Shown: positions 1 through 12,820, counted from the stretch's first letter. The stretch: DNA of 64,000 bases from Burkholderia ubonensis subsp. mesacidophila (GCF_002097715.1 NZ_CP020737.1:682001-746000); one strand, 5' to 3'. Notes: generated by a model from the letters alone, not told the origin. Numbers and translations: made by a program.

Positions 1-1
1 G

Positions 2-1267
2 CTAGGCGCGTTCTTCCCGCATTTCGCCGAGTCGCTGCGGCCGCTCGGCGACGGTTTCCTGAAGCTCATCAAGATGGTCATCGGCCCGATCGTGTTCTGC
101 GTCGTGGTCAGCGGGATGGCCAATGCGGGCGACCTGAAGAAGGTCGGCCGGGTCGGCCTGAAGGCCGTCGTCTACTTCGAGGTGATGACCACGCTCGCGC
201 TCGGCATCGGGCTCGTGCTCGCGTGGCTGACGCGTCCGGGCGTCGGGATGAACATCGACCTGCATTCGCTCGACGCGGCGTCGCTCGCGTCGTACGCGAA
301 GAATGCCGAGAGCCTGAAGGACACGGCCGGCTACCTGATGAAGATCATCCCCGACACCGCGATCGACGCGTTCGCGAAGGGCGACATCCTGCAGATCCTC
401 GTGTTCGCGGTGCTGTTCGGCTCGGCGCTGTCGCTGCTCGGCGACAAGGCGAAGCGCGTCAACTCGCTGATCGAGGAGCTGTCGCACGTGTTCTTCCGCG
501 TGATCGGCTTCATCATCAAGCTCGCGCCGCTCGGCGTGCTCGGCGCGATCGCGTTCACGACCGGCAAGTACGGCGTCGCGTCGCTCAAGCAGCTCGGCTA
601 CCTCGTCGCGGTGTTCTACCTGAGCTGCATCGTGTTCGTCACCGTCGTGCTCGGCATCGTGATGCGGTTCGCCGGCTTCTCCGTGTTCAAGCTGATCCGC
701 TACCTGCGCGAGGAGCTGTCGATCGTGCTCGGCACGGCGTCGTCGGACGCGGTGCTGCCGCAGGTGATGCGCAAGCTCGAATACATGGGCATCAAGGATT
801 CGACGGTCGGCCTCGTGATCCCGACCGGCTACTCGTTCAACCTCGACGGCTTCTCGATCTACCTGACGCTCGCGGTGCTGTTCATCGCGCAGGCCACCAA
901 CACGCCGCTGTCGACGCACGACCTGATCGTCGTGCTGCTGGTGTCGCTCGTCACGTCGAAGGGCGCGCACGGGATTCCCGGCTCGGCGATCGTGATCCTC
1001 GCGGCGACGCTGTCGGCGATTCCCGCGATTCCCGTCCTCGGCCTCGTGCTGATCCTGCCGGTCGACTGGTTCGTCGGCATCGCCCGCGCGCTGACCAACC
1101 TGATCGGCAACTGCGTCGCGACGGTGGTCGTCGCGGTATGGGAGAACGACATCGACAAGGCGCGCGCGAAGCGCGTGCTGAACCGCGAACTGCGCTACAT
1201 GCCGGCCGAGGAGGAGGATGTCGCCGGCGGCGCGCCGCTCGCCGGCGACCAGGCCCACGCGATCTGA
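2..1267 (+). CDS. dctA: C4-dicarboxylate/H+ or Na+ symporter DctA (5' end cut by window edge)
   Basis: Inner-membrane transporter of the DAACS family that imports succinate, fumarate and malate. The reading frame is open from base 2, so the first residues lie outside the window; 421 residues are visible, close to the usual 430-450, so only a short N-terminus is missing. Family hallmarks in order are a serine-rich ASSDAVLPQ motif near visible residue 245, [10 protein letters not shown] near 275 and [11 protein letters not shown] near 320, all parts of the substrate and cation binding core. Multiple hydrophobic segments fill the rest. The next gene (allantoicase) starts about 80 bp downstream after a gap with no clear terminator. 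DctA is the firm family call; exact substrates are inferred. Confidence 0.93.
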   Translation, partial: LGAFFPHFAESLRPLGDGFLKLIKMVIGPIVFCVVVSGMANAGDLKKVGRVGLKAVVYFEVMTTLALGIGLVLAWLTRPGVGMNIDLHSLDAASLASYAKNAESLKDTAGYLMKIIPDTAIDAFAKGDILQILVFAVLFGSALSLLGDKAKRVNSLIEELSHVFFRVIGFIIKLAPLGVLGAIAFTTGKYGVASLKQLGYLVAVFYLSCIVFVTVVLGIVMRFAGFSVFKLIRYLREELSIVLGTASSDAVLPQVMRKLEYMGIKDSTVGLVIPTGYSFNLDGFSIYLTLAVLFIAQATNTPLSTHDLIVVLLVSLVTSKGAHGIPGSAIVILAATLSAIPAIPVLGLVLILPVDWFVGIARALTNLIGNCVATVVVAVWENDIDKARAKRVLNRELRYMPAEEEDVAGGAPLAGDQAHAI

Positions 1268-1347
1268 GCGCGCGGTTCGACCCGCATTCCCGTCATGCCG
1301 CCGGCGCCTCGATGCGCCGGCGTTTCAGCCAGAATTCAGGAGACGAC

Positions 1348-2355
1348 ATGGCAGCCCCCATTCTCGACCCGAACGCGCCGGCCTTCACGCGGCGCTACAT
1401 GAACCTCGCCGATCCGCGCCTCGGCGCGAAGGCGCTCTACGCGAGCGACGAGTTCTTCGCGCCGAAGGAGCGCATGCTGAACCCGGAGCCGGCCGTGTTC
1501 ATTCCCGGCAAGTACGACGATCACGGCAAGTGGATGGACGGCTGGGAGACGCGCCGCAAGCGCACGACCGGCCACGATTTCTGCGTGATCCGGCTTGCGC
1601 GGCCGGGCGTGATCCACGGCGTCGATCTCGATACCAGCCACTTCACGGGCAATTTCCCGCCGGCCGCGTCGATCGAAGGCTGCTTCGCCGACGCCGAGAC
1701 GCCGCCCGACAACGCCGAATGGCGCCCGATCGTGCCCGCGACGACGCTGCAGGGCAACAGCCACCACTACGTCGACGTGACCGAGCCGCAGCCGTGCACG
1801 CACCTGCGCGTGAACCTGTACCCGGACGGCGGGCTCGCGCGGCTGCGCGTCTACGGCCAGCCGCAGCGCGACTGGAGCCGTGCGCCGCACGGCGAGCTGA
1901 CCGACCTTGCGGCGGCCGAGCACGGCGGCTACGTGGTCGCCGCGAACAACCAGCATTTCGGCGCGGCGTCGCAGATGCTGATGCCGGGGCGTGGGGTGAA
2001 CATGGGGGACGGCTGGGAAACCCGCCGCCGCCGGGAGCCGGGCAACGACTGGGCGATCGTCGCGCTCGCGCGGCCGGGCGTGATCCGCCGCGTCGAGGTC
2101 GACACCGCGTTCTTCAAGGGCAATTTCCCGGACCGCTGTTCGTTGCAGGCCGCGTACGTCGCGGGCGGCACCGACGATTCGCTGGTCACGCAGGCGATGT
2201 TCTGGCCCGAACTGCTCGGCGAGCAGAAGCTGGCGATGGACCACGTCCACACGTTCGACCAGCTCGCGGCGCTCGGCCCGGTCACGCACGTGCGCTTCAA
2301 CATCTTCCCCGACGGCGGCGTGTCGCGCCTGCGTCTGTGGGGCGAACCGGCCTGA
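1348..2355 (+). CDS. alc: Allantoicase
   Basis: Hydrolyses allantoate to ureidoglycolate and urea in purine (allantoin) catabolism; cytoplasmic. The 335-residue protein has the two tandem allantoicase repeats typical of the family: [11 protein letters not shown] near residue 60 and [16 protein letters not shown] near residue 217, each followed by a similar stretch ending in [10 protein letters not shown] or [10 protein letters not shown]. The ATG lies after a purine-rich AGGAGA sequence at the usual distance; the frame stays open upstream but that part reads like non-coding translation. It sits 14 bp ahead of allA, so the two are probably co-transcribed and catalyse consecutive steps. Confidence 0.95.
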   Translation: MAAPILDPNAPAFTRRYMNLADPRLGAKALYASDEFFAPKERMLNPEPAVFIPGKYDDHGKWMDGWETRRKRTTGHDFCVIRLARPGVIHGVDLDTSHFTGNFPPAASIEGCFADAETPPDNAEWRPIVPATTLQGNSHHYVDVTEPQPCTHLRVNLYPDGGLARLRVYGQPQRDWSRAPHGELTDLAAAEHGGYVVAANNQHFGAASQMLMPGRGVNMGDGWETRRRREPGNDWAIVALARPGVIRRVEVDTAFFKGNFPDRCSLQAAYVAGGTDDSLVTQAMFWPELLGEQKLAMDHVHTFDQLAALGPVTHVRFNIFPDGGVSRLRLWGEPA

Positions 2356-2369
2356 CGGAGGGGAAGGAC

Positions 2370-2894
2370 ATGAGCGCACCGCACACCTTGCGCGTCGAGC
2401 GCCTGACCCGCGACGCGTTCGCGCCGTTCGGCGACGTGATCGCGCTCGAAGGCGCCCGGCATTTTCCGATCAACGGCGGCACGACCGAGCGGTTCCACGA
2501 CCTCGCGACGATCGACGTGTGCGAGGACGGCGGGCGCCCGCTCGTCAGCGTGTTCCGCGCGCAGCCGCGCGCGTTGCCGATCGCGGTCACGATGATGGAG
2601 CGCCATCCGCACGGCAGCCAGGCGTTCATTCCGCTCGCGGCGGTGTCGCGCTACGCGATCGTCGTCGCGCCGGCGGGCGAGTTCCGGCCGGACGCGATGC
2701 GCGCGTTCCTGGCGGAAGGCTGGCAGGGCGTGAACTATGCGAAGGGCGTCTGGCACCATCCGCTGCTCGCGCTCGATGCGGTGAGCGACTTCGTCATCGT
2801 CGACCGCGGCGGCGTGCAGCCGAACTGCGACGAGATCCCGCTCGACGGCGTCTGGCGGCTCGACCTCGCGCCGGCCTGCGCGAGCGCGGCCTGA
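2370..2894 (+). CDS. allA: Ureidoglycolate lyase (AllA)
   Basis: Converts ureidoglycolate to glyoxylate and urea, the step after allantoicase. The 174-residue protein has the expected length and carries the family motifs [25 protein letters not shown] and [10 protein letters not shown], the histidine-rich stretches of this cupin-like fold. The start ATG follows GGAGGGG at good spacing. The pair alc-allA ends at a hairpin shared with the convergent fur gene. No regulator of allantoin use is visible nearby. Confidence 0.95.
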   Translation: MSAPHTLRVERLTRDAFAPFGDVIALEGARHFPINGGTTERFHDLATIDVCEDGGRPLVSVFRAQPRALPIAVTMMERHPHGSQAFIPLAAVSRYAIVVAPAGEFRPDAMRAFLAEGWQGVNYAKGVWHHPLLALDAVSDFVIVDRGGVQPNCDEIPLDGVWRLDLAPACASAA

Positions 2895-2914
2895 CCGGCA
2901 CTGGAACGCGCCCC

Positions 2915-2958
2915 AAAAGACGACGGCCCGGCCGGCGCAATGCCGGGCGGGCCGTTTC
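2915..2958. terminator. Bidirectional intrinsic terminator between allA and fur
   Basis: A GC-rich hairpin pairs 2923-2936 with 2942-2955 (one mismatch) around a 5-nt loop. It has an A-rich left flank and a TTT right flank, so it can stop transcription arriving from either side. It separates two convergent genes, which fits that role. Confidence 0.75.
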
Positions 2959-2977
2959 GCTTGCGCGTGCGCGCGGA

Positions 2978-3406
2978 TCAGTGCTTGCGGTGCGGGCAGT
3001 TCTCGGTCGTGCAGGAGCCGTACATCGCGAGCGAGTGCTCCTGAAGCTTGAAGCCGCGTTCCTTCGCGATCGACTGCTGGCGGCTCTCGATCTCCGCGTC
3101 GAAGAACTCCTCGACCCGGCCACAGTCGAGGCACACGAGGTGGTCGTGGTGCGAACCCTCGTTCAGCTCGAACACCGCCTTGCCGGATTCGAAGTTGCTG
3201 CGCGTCAGCAGGCCGGCCTGCTCGAATTGCGTCAGCACACGGTAGACCGTCGCCAGCCCGATGTCGAGCTGCTCGCTGAGCAGGTTGCGATAGACGTCTT
3301 CGGCCGTCAGGTGGCGGACGGGGCTTTGCTGGAAGATCTCGAGAATCTTGAGGCGCGGTAGGGTGGCCTTCAGCCCGATATTCTTGAGATCCGTCGGATT
3401 GGTCAT
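2978..3406 (-). CDS. fur: Ferric uptake regulator Fur
   Basis: Iron-sensing dimeric repressor of iron uptake genes. At 142 residues it has the usual length. The N-terminal winged helix contains [10 protein letters not shown] and the recognition-helix region [19 protein letters not shown]. The dimerisation and metal domain carries the His-rich [11 protein letters not shown] motif with one CxxC-type pair, and the C-terminus ends in [11 protein letters not shown], giving the second cysteine pair. The gene is divergent from bamE across about 140 bp, an arrangement typical of betaproteobacteria. No obvious Fur box was recognised in this gap. Confidence 0.97.
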   Translation of the reverse strand: MTNPTDLKNIGLKATLPRLKILEIFQQSPVRHLTAEDVYRNLLSEQLDIGLATVYRVLTQFEQAGLLTRSNFESGKAVFELNEGSHHDHLVCLDCGRVEEFFDAEIESRQQSIAKERGFKLQEHSLAMYGSCTTENCPHRKH

Positions 3407-3548
3407 GGCTAGGCATCCCTAGAGTACAATGCAGGGCTTCAATGTTACCGGCTTTTCGCCATTCCAGAAACACGCGCGGCCTGCCAGGCGGGCCAGCACG
3501 GTGAGGGAAATGATTCCAGAATCTCTTTCGCACTTTCAGAGGAGCCGC

Positions 3549-4346
3549 ATGCGGAGTGCCATCATCGCTGCCGCCGCCGTTGCCGCGCTGGCTGGTTGTT
3601 CGTCGTACGACAGCGTGACGCAGCGCATCGCGCAGCGCATTACGCCCTACCGGATCACGGTCGTGCAGGGTAACTTCGTGTCGCAGGAGAAGGCGTCGCA
3701 GCTGCAGACCGGGATGACGCGCGAGCAGGTGCGCGCGCTGCTCGGCACCCCGCTGCTCTCGGACATGTTCCACGCCGACCGCTGGGATTACCTCTTCTAC
3801 TTCAAGCGTGGCTCGACGGCCGTCGTCCAGCAGCGCGATCTCGTCGTGACGTTCTCGGGCGACCGCCTCGCAGGCTGGACGGGCGCCGACAACCTGCCGT
3901 CGGAGCTCGACCTGCTGGCCGACATCGACGGCGACAAGCGCGGCAAGAAGGCGAAGCAGGCGGCTTCGGCCGCCGCTGCCGCGAGCGGCGCAAGCACGGT
4001 GCAGGCGGCTGCCGCACCGGCGGCGGTCGTGGTGCCGGAAGCGGCGAGCGCCGGCGCCGTCGTCGACCAGGACGCGAATGCGCAGGCCGCGCGCGCGGCC
4101 AACCGCGCGACCAGCCAGGTGTCGGGGCAGGGCTCATCCTCGCGCCGCTTCTCGCCGTCCGCGAAGGCGGCGGCCGGTGCGCCGGTGCCGGGCGGGCAGC
4201 CGCCGGGCGCGAACCCGACGATCCAGCCGCAGTTCCAGTTCCATCGCCCGCCGCAGCCGACCGTGTCGAACGAGGCCGCGCCGCCCGTCGGCCCGCAAGG
4301 GTCCGACGCGCTGCAGAACCAGCCCGTCACCGCACCGGCACAATAA
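3549..4346 (+). CDS. bamE: Outer-membrane assembly lipoprotein BamE (OmlA/SmpA family) with long Ala/Pro-rich tail
   Basis: Small lipoprotein of the BAM complex that inserts beta-barrel proteins in the outer membrane. The start ATG is set by an AGAGGAG ribosome site; the signal peptide ends in a lipobox, ALAGC, near residue 20. The BamE core follows, with PYRITVVQGNFVSQEK, LQTGMTREQVRALLGTPLL and WDYLFYFKRG. The family core ends near residue 115, but this protein continues to 265 residues with a low-complexity tail rich in Ala, Pro, Gln and Gly. Such tails occur in Burkholderia BamE proteins but the role is not clear. An in-frame upstream extension exists but would bury the signal peptide. 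Confidence 0.93.
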   Translation: MRSAIIAAAAVAALAGCSSYDSVTQRIAQRITPYRITVVQGNFVSQEKASQLQTGMTREQVRALLGTPLLSDMFHADRWDYLFYFKRGSTAVVQQRDLVVTFSGDRLAGWTGADNLPSELDLLADIDGDKRGKKAKQAASAAAAASGASTVQAAAAPAAVVVPEAASAGAVVDQDANAQAARAANRATSQVSGQGSSSRRFSPSAKAAAGAPVPGGQPPGANPTIQPQFQFHRPPQPTVSNEAAPPVGPQGSDALQNQPVTAPAQ

Positions 4347-4411
4347 GCGCGCGGCGCGCGGAAACGGGGCGGCATGCGCCGCCCGCTCTTGACCCTTTCG
4401 GGTAGAAAGCC

Positions 4412-5209
4412 ATGAAGATTGCGATTGCCGGGGCGTCGGGCCGCATGGGCCGGATGCTGATCGAAACCGTTCTTAACGATTCCGACGCGCAGCTCGTCGG
4501 CGCGCTCGACCGCGCCGGCTCGCCGCATCTCGGCCAGGACGCGGGCGCGTTCCTCGGCCGGGAAACCGGCATTCGTCTGACCGACGACCTCGACGCCGTG
4601 TTCGCGCAGGCCGACTACCTGATCGATTTCACGCGTCCGGAAGGCACGATCGCGCACGTCGAGGCCGCGCTGCGCCACGACGTGAAGCTCGTGATCGGCA
4701 CGACCGGCTTCACCGACGAGCAGAAGGCGGCGCTGCGCGCCGCGTCGGAGAAGATCGGCATCGTGTTCTCCGCGAACATGAGCGTCGGCGTGAACGTCAC
4801 GATGAAGCTGCTCGAATTCGCCGCGAAGCACTTCTCGCACGGCTACGACATCGAGATCATCGAGGCCCATCACCGTCACAAGGTCGATGCGCCGTCGGGC
4901 ACCGCGCTGATGATGGGCGAAGCGGTCGCCGGCGCGCTCGGTCGTTCTCTCGACGACTGCGCGGTGTACGGCCGCCACGGCGTGACGGGCGAGCGCGATC
5001 CGTCGACGATCGGCTTCTCGGCGATCCGCGGCGGCGACATCGTCGGCGATCACACCGTGCTGTTCGCCGGGATCGGCGAGCGGATCGAGATCACCCACAA
5101 GTCGTCGAGCCGCGTGTCGTACGCGCAGGGCGCGCTGCGCGCGGTGCGCTTCCTGGCGGCGCGCGGCGCCGGCCTGTACGAGATGCAGGACGTGCTCGGC
5201 CTGCGCTGA
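4412..5209 (+). CDS. dapB: 4-hydroxy-tetrahydrodipicolinate reductase
   Basis: Catalyses the NAD(P)H-dependent reduction in the diaminopimelate and lysine pathway; cytoplasmic. The 265-residue protein begins with the nucleotide-binding motif [12 protein letters not shown] and contains the DapB signature [17 protein letters not shown] near residue 155, which includes the catalytic His and Lys. [11 protein letters not shown] and [10 protein letters not shown] complete the nucleotide-binding half. It follows bamE by 65 bp and precedes the exbB-like gene by 18 bp, so it may be co-transcribed with the latter. Confidence 0.98.
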   Translation: MKIAIAGASGRMGRMLIETVLNDSDAQLVGALDRAGSPHLGQDAGAFLGRETGIRLTDDLDAVFAQADYLIDFTRPEGTIAHVEAALRHDVKLVIGTTGFTDEQKAALRAASEKIGIVFSANMSVGVNVTMKLLEFAAKHFSHGYDIEIIEAHHRHKVDAPSGTALMMGEAVAGALGRSLDDCAVYGRHGVTGERDPSTIGFSAIRGGDIVGDHTVLFAGIGERIEITHKSSSRVSYAQGALRAVRFLAARGAGLYEMQDVLGLR

Positions 5210-5227
5210 CGCGCGCCGGAAACTCCG

Positions 5228-5896
5228 ATGGCGATTCCCACCGGCGTTATCCACTACCTCGAAAGCGGCGATGCGGTCACGCACGCCGTCGCCTACGTGC
5301 TGGCGGCGATGTCCGTCGCCAGCTGGTGCTTCCTCGTCGTGAAAGCCTGGCTGCTGGTCCGTGCGAAGTGGCAGGGGCCGGGCGCGGTTGCCGCGTTCTG
5401 GCGCGCGCCGACGCTCGAGGCGGGCATCGCGGCGCTTGCCGGCGCCGATCGCGAGCGCGTGTTCGTGCCGCTCGCCGAAGCCGCGCGCGATGCGGCCCGC
5501 GACCACGATCCTGCCGCGCTGGCCGCGCATGTCGAACGCAGCGAACGGGTGCTGCGCGCGCTGCGCCACGCGATGCTGCATTCGCAGCGGCGGCTGGAAT
5601 TCGGCCAGGTGCTGCTCGCGTCGATCGGCAGCACCGCGCCGTTCGTCGGGCTGCTCGGCACCGTCTGGGGCATTTATCACGCGCTCGGCAGCATCGCCGC
5701 GAGCGGGCAGGCGCAGATCGAGAACGTCGCGGGGCCGGTCGGCGAGGCGCTGATCATGACCGCGTTCGGGCTGGTCGTCGCGATCCCGGCCGTGCTCGCG
5801 TACAACATCCTCGGGCGGCTCGTGCGCCAGCTCGCCGAGGAGCTCGACGGCTTCGCGCGCGACCTGCACGTGTTCGTGTGCGCGAGCGACGCCTGA
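5228..5896 (+). CDS. exbB: MotA/TolQ/ExbB proton-channel family protein
   Basis: Inner-membrane subunit of a proton-driven ExbB-ExbD type motor that energises outer-membrane transport. The 222 residues contain three hydrophobic segments: near residues 20-42, 126-150 (FGQVLLASIGSTAPFVGLLG) and 170-195 (EALIMTAFGLVVAIPAVLAY). The second and third carry the conserved small and polar residues of the TolQ/ExbB pore. The partner exbD-like gene follows by 27 bp. No tonB or colicin-tol gene is adjacent, so an ExbB-like role is favoured over TolQ by pairing and length but not proven. Confidence 0.88.
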   Translation: MAIPTGVIHYLESGDAVTHAVAYVLAAMSVASWCFLVVKAWLLVRAKWQGPGAVAAFWRAPTLEAGIAALAGADRERVFVPLAEAARDAARDHDPAALAAHVERSERVLRALRHAMLHSQRRLEFGQVLLASIGSTAPFVGLLGTVWGIYHALGSIAASGQAQIENVAGPVGEALIMTAFGLVVAIPAVLAYNILGRLVRQLAEELDGFARDLHVFVCASDA

Positions 5897-5923
5897 CGCG
5901 CGCTCTCCGAAAAAGGGGCAACC

Positions 5924-6397
5924 ATGGCATTCGGCGGGCTGGAGCACCACAAGACGTCCGCGCCGATGGCGGAGATCAACATGACCCCGCTGATCGACGT
6001 GATGCTCGTGCTGCTCGTCATCTTCATCGTGACCGCGCCGCTGATGACGCATGCGATCCGGCTCGATCTGCCGAAGGTCGCGGCCGAAGCCGCGCGCGAC
6101 ACGCCGCAGGCCGTCACGCTATCGATCGACGACGCGGGCAAGCTCTACTGGGAAGACGCGCCGGTCGCGCTGGACGCGCTGCCGGCGCGGTTCCGAGCCG
6201 CCGCCGCGGGCGGCTCGCCGCCCGAGCTGCGGCTGCGCGCGTCGCGCGCGACGCGCTACGACGTGATCGCGCAGGTGATGGGCGCGGCGCAGGCCGCGGG
6301 CCTCGCGCGGATCGGTTTCGTGACCGACCTGCCGGCGCAGCGCGGCGGTTCCGCCGCGTCGCCTGTCGTGCCCCCTGCCGCGCCGACGAACCGCTGA
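5924..6397 (+). CDS. exbD: ExbD/TolR family biopolymer transport protein
   Basis: Partner of the preceding ExbB-like channel protein. It has a short cytoplasmic N-terminus, one membrane segment (residues about 20-42, MTPLIDVMLVLLVIFIV) and a periplasmic domain. Asp25 within the membrane segment is the invariant proton-pathway residue of the family. The 157-residue length is slightly above ExbD norms because of an Ala/Pro-rich C-terminal end. It is followed by GC-rich inverted repeats and the leuS promoter region. Confidence 0.9.
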   Translation: MAFGGLEHHKTSAPMAEINMTPLIDVMLVLLVIFIVTAPLMTHAIRLDLPKVAAEAARDTPQAVTLSIDDAGKLYWEDAPVALDALPARFRAAAAGGSPPELRLRASRATRYDVIAQVMGAAQAAGLARIGFVTDLPAQRGGSAASPVVPPAAPTNR

Positions 6398-6475
6398 GCG
6401 GGCCGGGGCCCGCCGCGCCGGCGGCGCGAACGGGCCGTGACCCGCGAGACCGGCCGTACGGGCCGGCGCGGACGG

Positions 6476-6481
6476 TATAAT
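6476..6481 (+). promoter_or_regulatory. Candidate -10 element upstream of leuS
   Basis: A perfect TATAAT lies about 115 bp before leuS. No good -35 hexamer is visible 16-18 bp upstream; instead there is a CCGGCC-GTACG-GGCCGG inverted repeat. A second hairpin, GCGGGCC-GG-GGCCCGC, lies at the end of exbD. The gap would therefore give leuS-lptE-holA-proA its own promoter. Confidence 0.5.
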
Positions 6482-6519
6482 CGTCGTTTTTCCCCGGTTG
6501 GCAGATATTCTCCAGGTAA

Positions 6520-9189
<2,670 letters not shown>

Positions 9190-9227
9190 GGGCCGGCAGG
9201 CCCTCGGCGAATTCTGAAGGAGCGAAG

Positions 9228-9779
9228 GTGATCCGCAGATCGTTTTTGATGCTCGTCGGCAGCGCGGTCATGCTGTCGGCATGCGGTTTCCAGTTGCGGG
9301 GCCAGCAGGACTACGCGTTCAAGCACCTGCTGATCGCCGGCGCGCCGGCTTCTGTCGGCGCGCGGCTCACGCGCCTCGTCGAGGCCGGCAGCGACACGAA
9401 GGTCGTCAAGGTGCCGGACGACGCGGACGCGGTGCTGCGCATGTCGGAATCGCGCGGACAAAGCACGCTGACGCTGAACCAGTACGGCGCGGTCGCGGAG
9501 TATGCGCTCAACTACTCGCTGAGCTATACGCTGACGAGCAAGGACGGCACGGTGCTGATTCCGCCGAGCGTGATCGCGCTGAACCGCGCGATGACGTACA
9601 GCGACCAGTACACGAACGCGAAGACGCAGGAAGCCGAGATTCTCTTCGGCGACATGCAGCGGGACGCGGTCGACCAGCTGATGCGCCGTCTCGCGATCGT
9701 GCATTCGCTGAATCCGGCGCCGGAAGACGTGGTGCCGGGCGTCGCGCCGCGCGCGCCGCTGCCGCCGCCGCCGCTGTAA
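9228..9779 (+). CDS. lptE: LPS-assembly lipoprotein LptE
   Basis: Outer-membrane lipoprotein that plugs LptD during lipopolysaccharide export. A GTG start is chosen because GAAGGAG lies 6-8 nt upstream; a later in-frame ATG would shorten the signal peptide. The N-terminus is a basic, hydrophobic signal ending in LSAC, so Cys near residue 22 would be lipidated. CGFQLRGQQDYAFKHLLI follows, as usual for LptE. The C-terminus ends in a run of prolines. The 183-residue length fits. It sits between leuS and holA, the standard arrangement. Confidence 0.93.
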   Translation: MIRRSFLMLVGSAVMLSACGFQLRGQQDYAFKHLLIAGAPASVGARLTRLVEAGSDTKVVKVPDDADAVLRMSESRGQSTLTLNQYGAVAEYALNYSLSYTLTSKDGTVLIPPSVIALNRAMTYSDQYTNAKTQEAEILFGDMQRDAVDQLMRRLAIVHSLNPAPEDVVPGVAPRAPLPPPPL

Positions 9780-9798
9780 AACGCGGACGCACGAACCA

Positions 9799-10893
9799 AT
9801 GCAACTGCGACTTGACGCGCTGGAGCCGCACCTCGCGAAGGGGCTGGCCGGGCTCTACACCGTGTTTGGCGACGAGCCGCTGCTCGCGCAGGAAGCGTGC
9901 GACCGGATTCGCGCGGCCGCGCGCGCGGCCGGTTTCACCGAGCGCTCGGTGCACACGGTCGAGCGCGGCTTCGACTGGAGCCTGCTGCTCGGCGCGACCC
10001 AGGCGATGTCGCTGTTCGGCGAGCGCCAGCTGATCGAGCTGCGCATTCCGTCGGGCAAGCCGGGCAAGGAAGGCGCCGACGCGCTGAAGGCGCTCGCCGC
10101 CGCGAACAATCCGGACGCGCTGGTGCTCGTCACGTTGCCGCGCCTCGACGCGGCAACGCAGAAATCCGCGTGGTTCACCGCGCTCCTGAACGGCGGCGTC
10201 GCGCTGAAGATCGATCCGGTCGACCGCGCGCAGCTGCCGAACTGGATCGGCCAGCGACTCGCGATGCAGGGCCAGCGCGTCGCGGCTGGCGAGGACGGCC
10301 GGCGCGCGCTGCAGTTCATCGCGGAGCGCGTCGAGGGCAACCTGCTCGCCGCGCACCAGGAAATCCAGAAGCTCGGCCTGCTGTATCCGCAGGGCGCGCT
10401 GTCGTTCGAGCAGGTGCACGACGCGGTGCTGAACGTCGCGCGCTACGACGTCTTCAAGCTGAACGAGGCGATGCTCGCCGGCGACGCCGCGCGGCTCGCG
10501 CGGATGATCGATGGCCTGAAGGGCGAGGGCGAGGCGATCGTGCTCGTGATGTGGGCGGTCGTCGAGGAGCTGCGCACGCTGCTGCGGATCAAGCGCGGCG
10601 TGACGGCCGGCAAGCCGCTCGCGACGCTGCTGCGCGAGAACCGCGTATGGGGGCCGCGCGAGCGGCTGGTCGGCCCCGCGCTCGGCCGTGTGACCGAAGC
10701 CGCGCTCGAGAAGGCGCTGGCGTTCGCCGCGCGGCTCGACCGGCAGGTCAAGGGCCTGTCCGCGGTGACGCCGGGCCGGCGCGTGCAGGACGAACCGCCG
10801 CCCGATCCGTGGGACGGCCTGTTCCAGCTCGCGATGACGGTCGCGGGCACGCAAGGCGAGCGACCGCCGACCGCGGGCCGCATGCGGCGCTAG
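9799..10893 (+). CDS. holA: DNA polymerase III subunit delta
   Basis: Clamp-loader subunit that opens the sliding beta clamp. The 364 residues match the family, with the N-terminal motif [17 protein letters not shown], the AAA+-like core lacking a functional P-loop, and the C-terminal collar domain containing [20 protein letters not shown]. It follows lptE by 19 bp and precedes proA by about 125 bp. Confidence 0.96.
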   Translation: MQLRLDALEPHLAKGLAGLYTVFGDEPLLAQEACDRIRAAARAAGFTERSVHTVERGFDWSLLLGATQAMSLFGERQLIELRIPSGKPGKEGADALKALAAANNPDALVLVTLPRLDAATQKSAWFTALLNGGVALKIDPVDRAQLPNWIGQRLAMQGQRVAAGEDGRRALQFIAERVEGNLLAAHQEIQKLGLLYPQGALSFEQVHDAVLNVARYDVFKLNEAMLAGDAARLARMIDGLKGEGEAIVLVMWAVVEELRTLLRIKRGVTAGKPLATLLRENRVWGPRERLVGPALGRVTEAALEKALAFAARLDRQVKGLSAVTPGRRVQDEPPPDPWDGLFQLAMTVAGTQGERPPTAGRMRR

Positions 10894-11018
10894 GCCTCAG
10901 CGCGCCGTCCGCAACCCGCTTACAATTGCTTCGACAGCCGGCGCGGCCGATGCCGCCGCGTCGCGCCTTTCCCGACGAATTCATGCCGCGTTGCGCGGCC
11001 CGCTTTTCGAGTCACACG

Positions 11019-12290
11019 ATGGATATCGATCAGTACATGACGGACCTGGGTCGCCGCGCCCGGCAGGCTTCCCGCGCGATGGCGCGCGCGAGCACGGCGG
11101 CGAAGAACGCGGCGCTCGATGCGGTCGCCCGCGCGATCGAGCGCGAAGCGCAGGCGCTGAAGGACGCGAACGCGCGCGACGTCGCGCGGGCCCGCGACAA
11201 GGGGCACGATGCGGCGTTCATCGATCGCCTGACGCTGTCCGACAAGGCGCTGAAGACGATGGTCGAAGGCCTGCGCCAGGTCGCGTCGCTCGCCGATCCG
11301 ATCGGCGAGATCGGCAATCTCAAGTTCCGCCCGAGCGGCATCCAGGTCGGCCAGATGCGCGTGCCGCTCGGCGTGATCGGCATCATCTACGAATCCCGCC
11401 CGAACGTGACGATCGACGCGGCGGCGCTGTGCCTGAAGTCCGGCAACGCGACGATCCTGCGCGGCGGCTCCGAGGCGCTCGAATCGAATGCCGCGCTCGC
11501 GAAGCTGATCGGCGAAGGGCTCGCCTCGGCGGGCCTGCCGCAGGACGCGGTGCAGGTCGTCGAAACCGCCGATCGCGCGGCGGTCGGCAAGCTGATCACG
11601 ATGACCGAATACGTCGACGTGATCGTGCCGCGCGGCGGCAAGAGCCTGATCGAGCGCCTGATCAACGAGGCGCGCGTGCCAATGATCAAGCACCTCGACG
11701 GCATCTGCCACGTCTACGTCGACGATCGCGCGGACCTGAGCAAGGCGCTCACCGTCTGCGACAACGCGAAGACGCACCGCTACGGCACGTGCAACACGAT
11801 GGAGACGCTGCTCGTCGCGAGCGGCATCGCGCCGGTGGTGCTGCCGCCGCTCGGTCGCCTGTATCGCGAGAAGAACGTCGAACTGCGCGTCGACGCGGCC
11901 GCGCGCGCGGTGCTCGCCGACGCCGGCGTCGGCCCGCTCGTCGACGCGACCGAGGAAGACTGGCACACCGAATACCTCGCGCCGGTGCTCGCGATCAAGA
12001 TCGTCGACGGCCTCGACGCCGCGATCGAACACATCAACCATTACGGCTCGCACCACACGGATGCGATCGTCACCGAGGATCACGACCGCGCGATGCGCTT
12101 CCTGCGCGAAGTCGATTCGGCGAGCGTGATGGTCAACGCGTCGACGCGCTTCGCCGACGGCTTCGAATTCGGCCTCGGCGCGGAGATCGGCATCTCGAAC
12201 GACAAGCTGCACGCACGCGGCCCGGTCGGTCTCGAGGGGCTGACGTCGCTGAAGTACGTCGTGCTCGGGCACGGCGAAGGACGTCAGTAA
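11019..12290 (+). CDS. proA: Gamma-glutamyl phosphate reductase (glutamate-5-semialdehyde dehydrogenase)
   Basis: Second step of proline synthesis, reducing gamma-glutamyl phosphate with NADPH. The protein has 423 residues. The active-site cysteine lies in [12 protein letters not shown] near residue 258; other hallmarks are [25 protein letters not shown] and the C-terminal [25 protein letters not shown]. The ATG chosen begins the family N-terminus [15 protein letters not shown]; the longer frame upstream is composed of arginine-rich noise. proB is not adjacent. Confidence 0.98.
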   Translation: MDIDQYMTDLGRRARQASRAMARASTAAKNAALDAVARAIEREAQALKDANARDVARARDKGHDAAFIDRLTLSDKALKTMVEGLRQVASLADPIGEIGNLKFRPSGIQVGQMRVPLGVIGIIYESRPNVTIDAAALCLKSGNATILRGGSEALESNAALAKLIGEGLASAGLPQDAVQVVETADRAAVGKLITMTEYVDVIVPRGGKSLIERLINEARVPMIKHLDGICHVYVDDRADLSKALTVCDNAKTHRYGTCNTMETLLVASGIAPVVLPPLGRLYREKNVELRVDAAARAVLADAGVGPLVDATEEDWHTEYLAPVLAIKIVDGLDAAIEHINHYGSHHTDAIVTEDHDRAMRFLREVDSASVMVNASTRFADGFEFGLGAEIGISNDKLHARGPVGLEGLTSLKYVVLGHGEGRQ

Positions 12291-12307
12291 CGCGAGGCGC
12301 GCAACCG

Positions 12308-12730
12308 ATGGCAATGCTCTGGGTCAAGACGTTCCATATCGTACTGATCGCATCGTGGTTCGCGGGGCTGTTCTACCTGCCGCGCATCTACGTGAACCTC
12401 GCGATGGAAACCGATCCCGCCGCGATTCGGCGGCTGCTCGTGATGGCGCGCAAGCTGTTCCGCTTCATGACGCTCATCGCGGTGCCGGCGCTCGCGTGCG
12501 GCATGTGGCTGTGGCTCGTGGTCGGCATCGGCCAGGGGCAGGGCTGGGTGCACGCGAAGGTCACGGTCGTGCTGCTGCTGATCGTCTATCACGCGTATTG
12601 CGGCCACCTGCTGAAGGTGTTCGAGCGCGGCGAGAACCGCCGCTCTGACCGGTGGTATCGCGTGTTCAACGAGCTGCCGGTGCTCGGGATGCTCGTGGCG
12701 GTCGCGCTCGCGGTCATCAAGCCGTTCTGA
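12308..12730 (+). CDS. hemJ: HemJ-type protoporphyrinogen oxidase (UPF0093/CopD-like membrane protein)
   Basis: Small integral membrane protein of the HemJ family, which oxidises protoporphyrinogen IX in many proteobacteria lacking HemG or HemY. The 140 residues contain four hydrophobic helices. The conserved N-terminal FHIVLIASWFAGLFYLPRI contains the histidine thought to bind heme. HAKVTVVLLLIVYH in the third helix and the C-terminal RVFNELPVLGMLVAVALAVIKPF are also characteristic. It follows proA by 17 bp and ends at a strong terminator. Confidence 0.9.
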   Translation: MAMLWVKTFHIVLIASWFAGLFYLPRIYVNLAMETDPAAIRRLLVMARKLFRFMTLIAVPALACGMWLWLVVGIGQGQGWVHAKVTVVLLLIVYHAYCGHLLKVFERGENRRSDRWYRVFNELPVLGMLVAVALAVIKPF

Positions 12731-12759
12731 TCCGGTCGCGCGCCACCCGCGCATGCACG

Positions 12760-12785
12760 ACGGCGCCCTGCGGGGCGCCGTTTTT
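12760..12785 (+). terminator. Intrinsic terminator after hemJ
   Basis: A 9-bp GC stem (12760-12768 with 12773-12781) with a TGCG loop is followed by a T run. It closes the leuS-to-hemJ series and faces the convergent hexR gene. Confidence 0.85.
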
Positions 12786-12820
12786 CGTTGTGCGCGCACG
12801 CACGCCGCGTGCAGATGCCG

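Noticed and set aside
2..1258. Long minus-strand open frame opposite dctA
   Set aside because: Arginine-, aspartate- and histidine-rich translation typical of the antisense of GC-rich coding DNA; no ribosome site or family resemblance.
3429..3548. Upstream extension of bamE
   Set aside because: Would place non-hydrophobic residues before the lipoprotein signal; the AGAGGAG site supports the later ATG.
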